DNA of 64,000 bases from Semisulcospira habei (Eukaryota; Mollusca; Gastropoda; Semisulcospiridae): assembly GCA_036245525.1 (NCBI GenBank), contig BTPG01000003.1, forward strand, positions 140,462,120-140,526,119, given 5' to 3'. Every line of letters begins with the position of its first letter. Position 1 is the first letter of the stretch. The notes under the pieces were generated by a model. That model ran no database searches. It worked only from the letters and a program-made list of their open reading frames with translations, and was not told the DNA's origin. Position numbers and translations under genes: made by a program. This document shows, piece after piece, positions 10,873 through 23,700 of the stretch.

Positions 10873-13800
10873 CCCAGTGCTACGGTGACTCGATGGGACG
10901 CTTCTAGCGACGCGTCCAGTGAAAAAGATGAGGCAATTCCCGCAGCGCTCTTGTCAGGTTGGTGGAGGAAGATGCTCTCAGCCTAGCACCGGAGGGCTCT
11001 GTATCGGCATTGCTGCGCGACGACATTTCCAAAGCTTCCAGGTGCTCGCTCTTCTCCTTGGATGACACGGAGAATCGGCAGACTTTGCGGAGCCATAGAA
11101 TGGAGACACTCCGAGCTCTTGGATGAGGCGCCTCGACTCATTGCTGCTTGCCTGCCGCCAGAGGACTGCCCGCCTTCCCCGCCTTCGTCGATGCTGGTAG
11201 TTTGAACTATAGGTTTAAGTCGCTTCCTCAGCCACCGGGGTTCCGAGATCTGCGCAACGTGTTTTCAACGCATCTCCTGAGGAATTCCTTTGGCGAAACG
11301 GGATTCTTTTCGGACTCCAGGTGGCCGATGGATTTGCAGATCGCCTTTCAGCAGCAGTGGTATGCGGGTCATTCGCAAGTCTTCTCCTGCCCCCTGCCTG
11401 AGGTGGATGCTCCAGCCCTGTCCTTCGCGGGAACTCCTCGTCCGGGTCTCGTTCCCCCAGGTCTGGACAAGACGGCCAGCTTAGTCCGTAATGCCCTCGC
11501 TACCGCGGGATTCCTGGATTTAGTGACTCAAGCCATCGTTCATCGGGTTGAGGATGCTTGGAACCCTGCGATCTCCCCCTTGCTGGCGGATATCTTGGCG
11601 TTGGTGGTATCTGGCAACCGAGCGGCGTATTATGCCTCCGTTAACAAAATGGCTGCTGCTGCAAATTGTGACCTGATGCGTTGGGATGCCATCCTCCGCA
11701 CCTGTGACCTACCGCCTGACCTGAAGAAACGGCTGTGACAGGCGACACTTGGTGGAGAGCTTCTTTTTGGACCTACCTGGCAGACTGTGAAGGACTCAAA
11801 CAAGGACCTGTGGCCCAGCCGACCGACACCCACCCGCTTTCGAGCAGCCCCCAAGGCCGTGGGTTGTGCCCTGCGGTTCTCCAGACCCGCCACTCGCCCT
11901 ACGACCTTTAGGGGATGCCTGCCCCCTCGTGCCCCAGCTTTTGGCCGCTCGCGCCAGCGTCCCGACTGGGCCCCCGCCCCCGCCTGGCCCAGGCCCGCCT
12001 GTTGCCCTGGACAGGGCAGGGTCCGTTGACGTTTCCCTGCCTCCGCCCCCGAAGACGCTCCCGGGTCTCCTGTCGGCAAGAGGCTTGCTCTCCGCAGCGA
12101 GGTTTGGCGCTCGCTGCTGCCAGACAACCCGTGGGTACTCTCCACTGTCTCCGACGGACTCCGGATCTCCTTTTGGTCGCCGCCTCCCCTGCGCCGATCT
12201 CTCCTGTGGACCATAGTCTCGATCGACAAGCTCAGAGCCGACGCCCTGTGCGACGAGGTTGCCGCTTTGCTTCGGAAGGCTGCCACGGAGGTGGTATCAT
12301 GGCACGACTGTCCAGCCTGCTACAGGCGCCTCTTCATGGTGCCCAAGCCGGGTGGCAAGTGGCATCCCGTCATCGACCTGTCCGCCCTAAACAAGTTTAT
12401 CATCGCCCCGTCTTTTCGCATGGAGACTGCCCGAGCGCTTCGGGCCGCAGTGCAGCCTATGGACTTCGCCGTCAACCTAGACCTGTCGTATGCTTATCTC
12501 CACGTCCCCATGCATCCCACCTCAAGATGTTACCTGTGTTTCGCCTTCAGTGGAGTGATCTACCAGTTTCGCGTTCTACCCTTCTGACTCAACCTCAGCC
12601 CCTGGGTGTTACCCGCATCATGGATGCTGTCGTCGCCAGCACCAGACGGACGTCCTCCAGCTCTACGTCGAACTATCTGGACGATCTTCTCCTGCGGAAC
12701 CATCGGAGGCTACGTTGGCGGCGGATTGAGATGCGCTACTAGACCTGCTCGACACTCAGCTTCCTGCTCAACGTGGGCAAGTCAGACCTGGTGCCGTCCT
12801 GCCACTTCGTCCATCTGGAGATGGAATTAAGCACCGAGCTCAATGAGGTGAGGTTACCGGAGCCATGCATCCAGAATTTGGCGACCTTGGCCCATCAGGT
12901 GGCTTGGACGGAGACGGCTTCTGCCAGAGTGTGGCTTCAGCTTCTGGGCCTGATGAGTGCGGCAGCAGACATACTCCCCCTTGGCCGGCTCTACTACCGC
13001 CCGCTTCAGCTGCATCTTCTTCTGCACTGGCGACCTTCGACGGGCGACCTCCAGGCTCCTGCGCTGGTACTACTGATGCTCCTCCCTCATCTCCTTCGTT
13101 GTGCGGATCCTGGCTGCCTCGCGACGGGAGTTCCCCTCTACTCACCGCGTCCCCAGCTGTCCCTGTGCTTCGATGCAAGTCTCTCCGGGTGCGGAGCTCA
13201 CCTACTACCGATGTTTGTCACGGCCTCCGGCACCTGGCCCCCGGATCTCGCGGCCCAGCATATGAACTGGTTAGAACTGAAGGCGGTCTGGCAAGCACTC
13301 AGCGCGTGGGAGCCCCGTCTACGACACCAGGAGCTCCTCGTCCTTTCCGACAACTCCATGGTGGTCGCCTACATCCAGAAGCAGGGCGGGACGCACTCCC
13401 CGTCTCTCTGCATCCTCTACCAATGTTCCGTGTGTGAGACGATGATTCTCTGCAGACACACTGGCACCAGTCCTCGCCGATCCCTCGCGACGGGCACTTC
13501 TGCACCCGAGTGGACCTCAGCCAGACATCTTCGGATGACTGCAGCGTGGAGAATCACCAGCTTCCGCTCTTTGTCTCCCCCATTCCAGGTCCACTAGCCT
13601 GGGCAGTTGACACTCTCTCCATTCCCTGGGATGGCCTCATCGCATACGCCTACCTGCCGACGGTTCTCGTCCCCAAGGTCCTGCTCAAGCTCAAAGGTTG
13701 CAACGCGGTCCTGTTCCTGGTGGCTCCCTTCTGCTGGACCAGGTCTTGGACCACCGACCTCCTGAACCTCGCCTCAGCCCCCCCTCCGCTGAGGCAACCC

Positions 13801-16800
13801 ACCCCTCGCACGATGCTCAAGCAACTGCTGCAGGCCCTGTTCCACCTGTGCCCCGAGCAACTTCTACTCCACCCCTGGAGGTTATGCGGCAGGCCCTCGC
13901 CGCTAGAGGCTTCTCACGTACAGCGGTGGAAGCTATCGCTACAGCCCGCAGACCCTCGACAAGGCGAGTTTGTGAGGGAAAGTGGCGAGTCCTTTGCGAC
14001 TGGTGTGCCACAGGGCGACTCTCTCCCACGGACCTGACGGTACCCCAGCTGGTGGAGTTCTTCCTCTGGCTCTTCACCGATCAGCTTCTGGCGCCAATTA
14101 CCATTCGCGGCTACCTAGCGATGATCGCCGATACGTACCAGCATTTGGGACGGCCCGATCCTGGCGCCTGCAAGGACATGGCTGACCTTATGGCACACTT
14201 CGGTCTAAGATGTCCGGCCCTCTGCTCACTCATACCGCGATGGGACCTACCCTGGGTGCTGACATGGCTTAACTCTAGCCGCTTCAAACCACTTCAGTTG
14301 GCGTGGTTACCGGACGTGACGCGGAAGACATGCTTCCTTTTGGCTCTCGCCACGGCGGCCAGGGTCAGCAATGCTGCACGCCTTGGATACATGTCCTTCA
14401 TGCCTACAGTTCCGAACGGAGGGCTCTGTGCAACTGCTGCCCGACCCGGCTTTCCTAGCCAAGACCCGTTCTCCATTGGCTGCCCCGCAGATGGTCACCA
14501 TCCAGCCCTTGAGGGGTCCAGGCTCTACCCGTGAATCCAGACAACAGGACCCGGTGAGAGCCTTACGTGTGTACCTACACAGGACCAAGCCACTACGCAG
14601 GGGCCGCACCCGCCTTTCCTCCCTCTATCCACAGGTAGAAATGACATCTCGGCCCAGATGATATCTTCCTGGCTCTGATGGGTGATACGCTTCACCTACC
14701 AGGACCTCGCCCCTGATACAGCTAAACGCATGGACATCAGGGCGCATGATGTCAGAGCCATGGCCACAAGCCTCACATTCGACGGCAACTGCGCAGTCAA
14801 AGACATTGTGGCGGCAGTGGGCTGGCGATCTGAGTCGACCTTCACCCGATTCTACCTGAGGTACCTCTCCGGCCAGTGCGAGAACCTATCGCTGGTGGGA
14901 GATATCACGGCGGCACAGTACTCCCTCCCGGCACTCCAGGTGCCATAGGTAATCTTAGCTAAAATTATCGGGAGGTTGTACTAGGGAGGGCGGGTCTCGT
15001 TGGCCTTATTCAGGGGGTTAGGGGCGTTCTAAGCGGCACCCACCTCCTCTTCGATATTCTTCCTGACAGTAAGTCATTGGTAATGTGTTTTGAGGAAACA
15101 AATGAATTTTTCTGAAAAATGTATTTTTTTCGAAAAATACTTTCCGATGACATTACTCGATGACCCTCCCGCCTGCCCTACTGCCGCTGGCTCGCTACGA
15201 AACAGAATGGCGATTCCGGTGGGCACGTGCCCAGATGAGGATGGAAGGGAGGCTGCCCGCGGTACTGCCTACCTTATAGCGCCCCTTGTTGCTGCCCCTA
15301 CCATATAGGCACACAACAATTTTGGCTAAAATTAGGCTAGCTAGATCAGTATTCCTGACAGTAATGTCATCGGTAAGTATTTTTCGGAAAAAATACATTT
15401 TAGAGAAAAATTCATTTTCTTGGAGACTATTCAAACCACAGTTGTCAAACTTTTCCCCAAGGATACTTTGTGGCAAGACCTTTCTAAACATACCAATTTG
15501 AGTGACCTCTCATAAAGGTCAAAGTCTTAGGGGATCAGGAAATAGGTAAAAAATAGCTATATTTTGACATAATTTATTTTTTCTCAAATACTATGGACAA
15601 CTTCAAACCCAAACTTGGTACAAAGATTCCTGATTCTATGCATACTAATTTGGTTGATCCCTTATTATTATTGTTGGTGATTATGTGTGTTTCTGAATGA
15701 CAGACAGCACAGACTTGGAGCTGTACCTGGAGGCGTTGGCTGTGGGAGATATTGTTGTGGCTGTTGTTGCTGATGATGGGGCCAAAAAGTGAGCTCCCAC
15801 AAATGTTTACTCCAGATTATATTGTTCAGCCATACGAAGTAGACATTTAAACCATGCAGATGTACTGAATAGGGCTTGCTGCAGATGGTGCATTCATTTC
15901 GTAGTTATGGTTTATTGGCTCACGTGCAAAGCACAAGTGAGTCTATGTTCTGGCTGGGCAGTGGGTGGTTCGTCCGTCCGCTGTCGTCCCATCGTCTGTC
16001 GTCCGTGGTAAACTTTAACGTTGGCATTTTCTCGGAGACTATTTAAGCTACAGTTTTCAAACTTGGCCCAAGTATACTTTGTGGCAAGACCTTTCTAAAC
16101 ATACCAATTTCAGTGACCTCTCACAAAGATCAAGGTCACAGGGGATCAGGAAATACATAAAAAATAGCTATATTTTGACAAAAGATGTTTTTTTCTCAAT
16201 TACTATTCACAACTTCAAACCCAAACTTGCTACAGAGATACCTGATGGTAAGACCTATCTATGCATACTAATTTGGATGACCCCTCGGAAAGGTCAAGGG
16301 TCACAAGAGCTCAGGAAATAGGTAAAAAAAAAATAGCCATATTTTGACAAGAAATGTTTTTTTCTCAATTACTATTCACAACTTCAAACCCAAACTTGCT
16401 ACAGAGATACCTGATGGTAAGACCTATCTATGCATACTAATTTGGTTGATCCCTCGGAAAGGTCAAGGGTCACAGGAGCTAAGAAAGTAGGTCCAAAATT
16501 GCCATATTTTGACAAAAGATGTTTTTTCTCAATTACTATTCACAACTTCAAACCCAAACTTGCTACAGAGATACCTGATGGTAAGACCTATCTATGCATA
16601 CTAATTTGGATGAGCCCTCAGAAAGGTCAAGGGTCACAAGAGCTCAGGAAATAGGTAAAAAAATTAGCCATATTTTGACAATAAATGTTTTTTCTCAATT
16701 ACTATTCACAACTTCAAACCCAAACTTGCTACAGAGATACCAGATGTTAAGACCTATCTATGCATACTAATTTGGATGACCCCTCGGAAAGGTCAACTGT

Positions 16801-19800
16801 CACAAGAGCTCAGGAAATAGGTAAAAAAAAAAAAAGCCATATTATTTTGACTAGAAATGTTTTTTCTCAATTACTATTCACAACTTTAAACCCAAATTTG
16901 GTAGAGAGATACCTGATGGTAGGACCTATCTATGCATACTAATTTGGATGACCCCTCAAGAGGTGAAGGGTCGCAAGAGGTCGATAAATGTGTATACAAT
17001 ACCAATAATTGCAGTTATTATCAACATTTTTGCAAACTTTTCAGTCAAATTTGGCACATAGGAGCTGATAAGACCTTCCTATGTATCCTAAGTTAGTTGA
17101 CTCATCACAAAGGTCAAGGGTCACGGGGTTTTCACAGATGTGTGAAAACTGATTAAATTTTGAGAAAACATGGATTTTGTTAGTTCAGAAGCCATACCTT
17201 TGCTTATTGTCAGACGTGTGGATCGGTCATACACGTGAGCCATAAGGGCTTTGCCTTTCTTGTTGACTACCATATTTAAAAAATAAGGTAGACTTTGAAA
17301 TGGGCCTGGCGTGCGGCGCATAAATTCTGGAAAAGAAGTAACACGATAAAAATCTAGCTACGCAAACTTTGCTAGAGAACATCTTTTTGGTGCCAAGCGC
17401 TGTGGGTATGTGTGTGTGTGTGTGTGACAGCGACTACAGCCCGCGTTTGAGTACGGACAAGCTTGAAATTTTAGGATATTGTCCCTAAAAGAATTATCTC
17501 GGGAACTTTTAAAATTTTTTTTAAATTAAGATGCTCATTGGCGAGAAAATGGCCGTTTCACAAAAACTGGTTGATCCACACTGGAGTCGGTAATTTTTCT
17601 TATTTTTACTAGATATTTTGCGTATAGCTAGATAAAAGGGAGATATTGAATGAGTTCTTTAACCAGCATTGCACTTCTAGAATGTTTTGAATGCTAATTA
17701 AATATTTTTTTAAAAAATCACGTTTTTGGAATTAATTTCACAAATTATATGGGTTAATCTTAAAATAATTTAGTCTTTTTTATGAAAAAACTATCTTCTC
17801 ATTAATAATCGCATGATATTTTCATGTACGGTATTTACATAAGCCTACTGTTTGTGTCAGCTGTCAGGTAGAATTAGGTCCATTGTGACCTGTATGCCCC
17901 AGGTGTAAAAATTAGACAATGTTCTGTACCACTTTTTAGGAGTCATTTTGTAAAACAGCTAACATAATTTTAATTTTTCTTTTACACAAAAAAATATCTT
18001 CTCATTAATACCCGCATGATTTTTCATAAACTGTTTGTATAAGCCTGCTGTTTGTCCCGGCCCTGGGATCGGATTAGGTCAAATTGTGACCTGTAAAAGT
18101 GTAAGCCCTAGACATGAAAATCAGCAAGAAAACTGCAAAATTGATTCTCTGATACGTCAAATGTTAGTACTGAGATGATGACGTATAACATCGAGTCGTC
18201 ACTATGAACACAGCATCATGGGACTAATGATGCCATGACGTGAAGCTTAAAGTGAAGTCATTTCGCTGCTTGTGCAATTCTTCTTCTTCAGAATAGCTAT
18301 GCTACGCCAGACCACGGAGCTTACAAATGGCGGGAATTGTCGTGTGTCCGTATTTATTTTTGTGTGCCAGTGTGTGTGGATCAGAGGGTGGGTTAGAGTA
18401 GAAGGAGATGGATTCCTGTCGCTACACGAACCCACAGAATGTACTAATGGCAGGAAGCGCTGTGTATCCATCTTTATTTGTGTGCGCCGACGTGTGTGTT
18501 GATCAAGGGTTGGCTTAGAAAGGAGAGAAAAGGATCGGTATAATAAACCTAAAAATATGAACAACTCTGAATGTTCCTAAAAGATAAACGCATCTGAGCT
18601 CCATACAATATGGTAGGCTGTGGGATGAAATCCTCATCTTGTTTTTATATCTGTAGAGATGCAAAATAAACATAACTATAGTGCATGGCTGCATAGTTTG
18701 GAAAATCATCTATGCATAACTCAATAAAGTTATGAATTTAAGTTATGGTTTTGGAAAACGTGTATTCAGTGTATCAGGAAAATTTTCAGCTCTCACATGC
18801 TGCATCTACAAGCCAAAATTTAGACCAAATAGGTAACTTCCAAAAGTGTAAAATACATAGAACAACTGAACAAAGAATGAAACATGCTTAGAAAAAACAG
18901 TTACAACATAATTTATTGTATTGTAACTGTCTTTTCTAAGCGTGTTTCTTTCTTTGTTGGGTTGTTGCAGTCTGATGGCTCCTTCATTGTACATCTCTTA
19001 ACCTTGCCTTGGACACAGCACTTTGCTTGTTGGGTATATAACTCGTCTTTACAGACATTTTATTTTTTTACTTTCATGATGATATTTTGCAGACTGAGCT
19101 ATTCAGCAAGAGACCTACTGAACAACCTTGGTAGCGGCTACATTCAGAATCTCCGCTTCCGTGATGTCTGGTTTTTCATTGGCCAGAAGGGCATGGACGG
19201 CTTCACTACCATGGAATATGTGAGCAGTTTTTAAGTCCTTTCTATTTATAGAAGGGACTTTTTAGGATGGGTCGCGGTGGGACGAATTTAATAGCATGTC
19301 CATGATGTCAAAGGCGAGCAGGCCTAAACCTCTCACAATTGAAGTAACAAGATAAAAATTACGTCATGTCTAGTTACGCTAACCTCGCTGCTGAACGTAC
19401 ATTTGGCACGAAGTGTCGTGCGTGCGTATGTATGTAAACAAGAGAATCTCCGATATTTCTGTACAAACAAGATTGAAACTTGGTGAAGTACTTTCTTAAA
19501 GGGGTGGCTAAGAGAGCCTCCAAGCATATTTTAATTGAATGTCTCATTTAAGACATTAACAACTGTTTATTGGAAGTCGGTTAACCCAGATTAGAGTCCG
19601 TAATTTTGGTCATATTTAATTGATCTTTTGGATATAGCTAGTTTGGATAAAGACATTGGATGAGTTCATTAGCCAGCTTTGTATCCTTTCAATTTCTTTA
19701 GTAAAAAAATTAATTCTTTTAAGAAAATAATTTAAACAGGAAAAAAACCTTAGAGCAAGTCAGACAGTGGCGCCATCTTGTTTGCGCGACCACCACGTGT

Positions 19801-20522
19801 TTCTGTGCTCCCAGTGTTTTAGTGCTTTTCGTTGGATGTACTGTGTTTATGTGTGCTGAAAGTCTGCTGAGTCTCGCATAAGAGTGTACTGATGAGGATT
19901 GTATGCTTGTTTTTCGTTGGATCTGCTTGCTGCTGATTTGGTATCGTATTGAATAGTGTCTATCGTTTGAACTTTGTTTATGTCGCCATTTTGCCACCAC
20001 GTGTTTTTGTGCTCCCAGTGTTTTAGTACCTTTCGTTGGATGTACTGTGTTTATGTGTGCTGAAAGTCTGCTGAGTATCGCATAAGAGTGTGCTGATGAG
20101 GATTGTATGCTTGTTTTTCGTCGGATCTGCTTGCTGCTGACTTGGTATCGTATTGAATAGAGTCAATCGTTTGAACATTGTTTACATCGCCATTTTGCCT
20201 CCCCCGCAGCGTGGCCACTTGCGGGCCTTTTCCGCTGCCCTGTTTTTACGTGCTATGCGCTAGTGTGCTAAGTGTTTACTGTGTGAGTCTGTTCGCTACC
20301 CGCATCTGTTGCTGGTTGTTGTTTGTGTTCCTACCGTCCTATAGGTTTTACGTGTGCTGCCCTAAATTTGTTATTTCCTGTCGACATCTCGCCCTCCCCA
20401 CTTGTGATCTCGCTGCTGACCGACCGTGTTTGTCCGCTTGTAATTTTCTTCCCCTGTATCCTTTGTGCCCTTTCAGTGTTGGATTTTGCGTATTATCAGC
20501 GTCGCTCCCCTACCACACTCAC

Positions 20523-20621
<99 letters not shown>

Positions 20622-20717
20622 CTGTACTTTTTCTCCCTTGCGTATTAGCAGGTCGCTCCCCTACCACACCGCTCACACACACACTGACACACACACACAC
20701 CGACACACACACACACC

Positions 20718-20798
<81 letters not shown>

Positions 20799-23700
20799 AC
20801 ACACACCCTACTGCACCCTCGTCCCATCTTTCTCTTTCCTCTCCTCACAAACAATCATGCTCATCAGAGACATGCTTTCAGAAGAGCATGCAGGTGTACT
20901 TGGTATAGCATGCACGGCAGTTTACCTTTCTCTGAATTGCTCTCTTTAGTTGGGCTGTGAACCAGCCGTGACCCATTTCACTGATAAGTGCACGCGGGTG
21001 ATGCCAGACTCTGCCGAGCTGCAGGCGGGAATCGTAGCGCTCTTTGTTCCTTGTTGAAGGCTGTCAGGCATGTGATCGGTTTAGCCTGTTTATAACTTAT
21101 TTTTACCGTGGCTAAAAAATTACGATCGTAAATATCATTATGTAATACTATGCTTGAAAATGTCCTCTTCAAGTTCATGTAAGTTTCTTTTGAAATTATC
21201 TTCAAATTCTGTGGTTATTACTATTATTACGTGATTAAAATGTGTGTAGTTCGAGGAACTTTCCCTCCGCGGTAGACAATGCGGGTGTGTAAAAAGCTGT
21301 TTTTCAGTGCTGGATGTATCACTGTGTGTACGTGCCCTTATCTGATGCATTTATGTAAAGTATCGCGTGTTAAAGCCATGGAGAATAAACATTCCTTTCC
21401 AAGACATTTGGAGGCCGTGAATTTTTTGTGTAGACTTTGTGGTAGAAGGTCTAGGCGAGCAGTCAAAGACAAAAACAAACCCGTGTATTTGTGCACTAAA
21501 TACACCAGAGATATATTTTCGTGTTACAACATTGATGTGCTCGATGGCCAGGAAGGGAAACATTCTAAAACAATTTGTTTCATATGTCATACTAAGCTTA
21601 GAATCCTTCTGACAGAGCATTTGGCTTTTGTTTCACAAACAATCATGCTCATCAGAGACATGCTTTCAGAAGAGCATGCAGGTGTACTTGGTATAGCATG
21701 CACGGCAGTTTACCTTTCTCTGAATTGCTCTCTTTAGTTGGGCTGTGAACCAGCCGTGACCCATTTCACTGATAAGTGCACGCGGGTGATGCCAGACTCT
21801 GCCGAGCTGCAGGCGGGAATCGTAGCGCTCTTTGTTCCTTGTTGAAGGCTGTCAGGCATGTGATCGGTTTAGCCTGTTTATAACTTATTTTTACCGTGGC
21901 TAAAAAATTACGATCGTAAATATCATTATGTAATACTATGCTTGAAAATGTCCTCTTCAAGTTCATGTAAGTTTCTTTTGAAATTATCTTCAAATTCTGT
22001 GGTTATTACTATTATTACGTGATTAAAATGTGTGTAGTTCGAGGAACTTTCCCTCCGCGGTAGACAATGCGGGTGTGTAAAAAGCTGTTTTTCAGTGCTG
22101 GATGTATCACTGTGTGTACGTGCCCTTATCTGATGCATTTATGTAAAGTATCGCGTGTTAAAGCCATGGAGAATAAACATTCCTTTCCAAGACATTTGGA
22201 GGCCGTGAATTTTTTGTGTAGACTTTGTGGTAGAAGGTCTAGGCGAGCAGTCAAAGACAAAAACAAACCCGTGTATTTGTGCACTAAATACACCAGAGAT
22301 ATATTTTCGTGTTACAACATTGATGTGCTCGATGGCCAGGAAGGGAAACATTCTAAAACAATTTGTTTCATATGTCATACTAAGCTTAGAATCCTTCTGA
22401 CAGAGCATTTGGCTTTGGTTTCTCCACATTTTCATCAGGTATTCACAGACCGTCACACGTCCCAAAAATGAAACTGATCGGTCTCTCAAGTTTAGACGCA
22501 GGATCATAGTGACCCTGTAGACACACTCATTTTAAGCCATTTTAATGTGACACTAAGCCGGAACTGAATCTCTGAACAGCAAATAGTTGAACCTCTGCTT
22601 TGTGTATTGTTTTTAAACTGTGTCAAAATTGTGATATTGTTAAAAACATTGACTGAATCGGTGAAATTCGCATACTTCATGTCGGCGTGCTCTGAATGGA
22701 TTACCGTTTTCACTTGGCCTACCAAACCGGCTTTAGCAGGACTCAGGTATGTTGATTGAAGATTTTAGCATGCGATATGCCAGTTAAGACATCTGTTGAC
22801 AGACTAACTTTGTCTGAACTTTCCAGCAACTTTTGTTTTTGAACAGTGATGTGATAAAAAGTTTGATAAACTAACAGAAAGCTGCATCTAATCCGTCTCC
22901 TAGTGATACTTTGAGCCAGTGCATGACAAACATCCACGCAGATTACCCCAGCATGTTTGGTGTCCAAAGATAGTACAATTTCACCTCTACAAGATGATGT
23001 TTGTTCAAATAATCACTCACAACTGCAGGTTAATTCCGGTTTACAGACATCTGTAATTTACAGCTTATTCACCGATGTATGCAGCAGAAGCTAAGAGCTA
23101 GTCCGGGTAAAGCACAGTAGTAATGTAAACAAAGACGGCTGCTGCGCTATTCATATCCCCAGCGGAAGCGAGACTGCATAGCTGGTGCCTTATCAGTGAT
23201 GGTATTTAGCACACTGATAGTAAGGGGAAGGAGGCTGCCTCGCTATCCCAGTGCTCACGCGAAGCCGATCTGTAGCTGTGCTGGCGTGTGCCAGCAGGCA
23301 GCCAGCTGAAAACTAAAGAGCATAGGCTAAACTGCCATCCATGTAGCTAGGTAAAGTCGACCTGATTTCACACAAATTATAGCAAGACTGAAATTTTACT
23401 GTGAAATTCTAGTTTTGTCACCATTTTCCCAAGTCTTGAAGCGAAAGCAAAACTCATCACGTTAAATATAAAATTACGTAAAAACAAAAAAATATGTCAT
23501 GACAAATGATGTTTGACAAACCAACGACGCGTATGCACTACGCGCGCCGCTTATGGAGTTTACTATGACGCTTTGGCACATTCAACATCAGAATCAAGTC
23601 AAAGACAAAAGGTAGAGACCCTTGACAGCGAAGACAGCTCTCATATAGAAAGGACTTTGTTGGTTATGGTTCATCCCATCTTGTTTCAACTTCAGGGTGT

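Larger units (their letters stand above)
9368..15413 (+). mobile_element. DIRS-like retrotransposon D2, complete structure, decayed ORFs
   Basis: The left end begins gtttcctcaaaacacattac. Its first ~190 bases recur inverted at 15190-15360. An internal complementary region lies at 15060-15160. Between them run a gag Cys module (9811), gag C-terminal region (11148), RT-RNase H (12240-13620) and tyrosine recombinase (13800-14948), all with frameshifts or stops. No target duplication is seen. The flanks are the two halves of one R1 repeat, which fixes the boundaries to within a few bases. Confidence 0.88.
20913..23329 (+). mobile_element. RAG1-N-terminal-encoding transposon (N-RAG-TP-like), with long inverted ends
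   Basis: The 5' end starts CACGGCAGTTTACC at a sharp boundary; the same boundary is seen where a piece of this element lies in DIRS D6 (47683). Around 23120-23329 an inverted, diverged version of the first ~200 bases occurs: 'aacaaagacggc', 'ccttatcagtgatgg', 'aactaaagagcat', 'taaactgcc'. The coding part resembles only the N-terminal zinc module of RAG1; no DDE core is visible. N-RAG-TP of Aplysia, as I recall it, is the closest described element. The inverted end is my inference and imperfect. Confidence 0.6.

Noticed and set aside
16079..16942. Repeated short frames ([19 protein letters not shown])
   Set aside because: They recur because the 168-bp monomer recurs; frames break between monomers and no conservation pattern suggests coding.
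16190..17000. CRISPR-like array
   Set aside because: The repeats are 168-bp monomers without unique spacers, in a eukaryotic intron.
20465..20949. Several 100-200-aa open frames on both strands across the CA arrays
   Set aside because: They consist of HT/CV dipeptide runs produced by the (CA)n microsatellite and have no domain.
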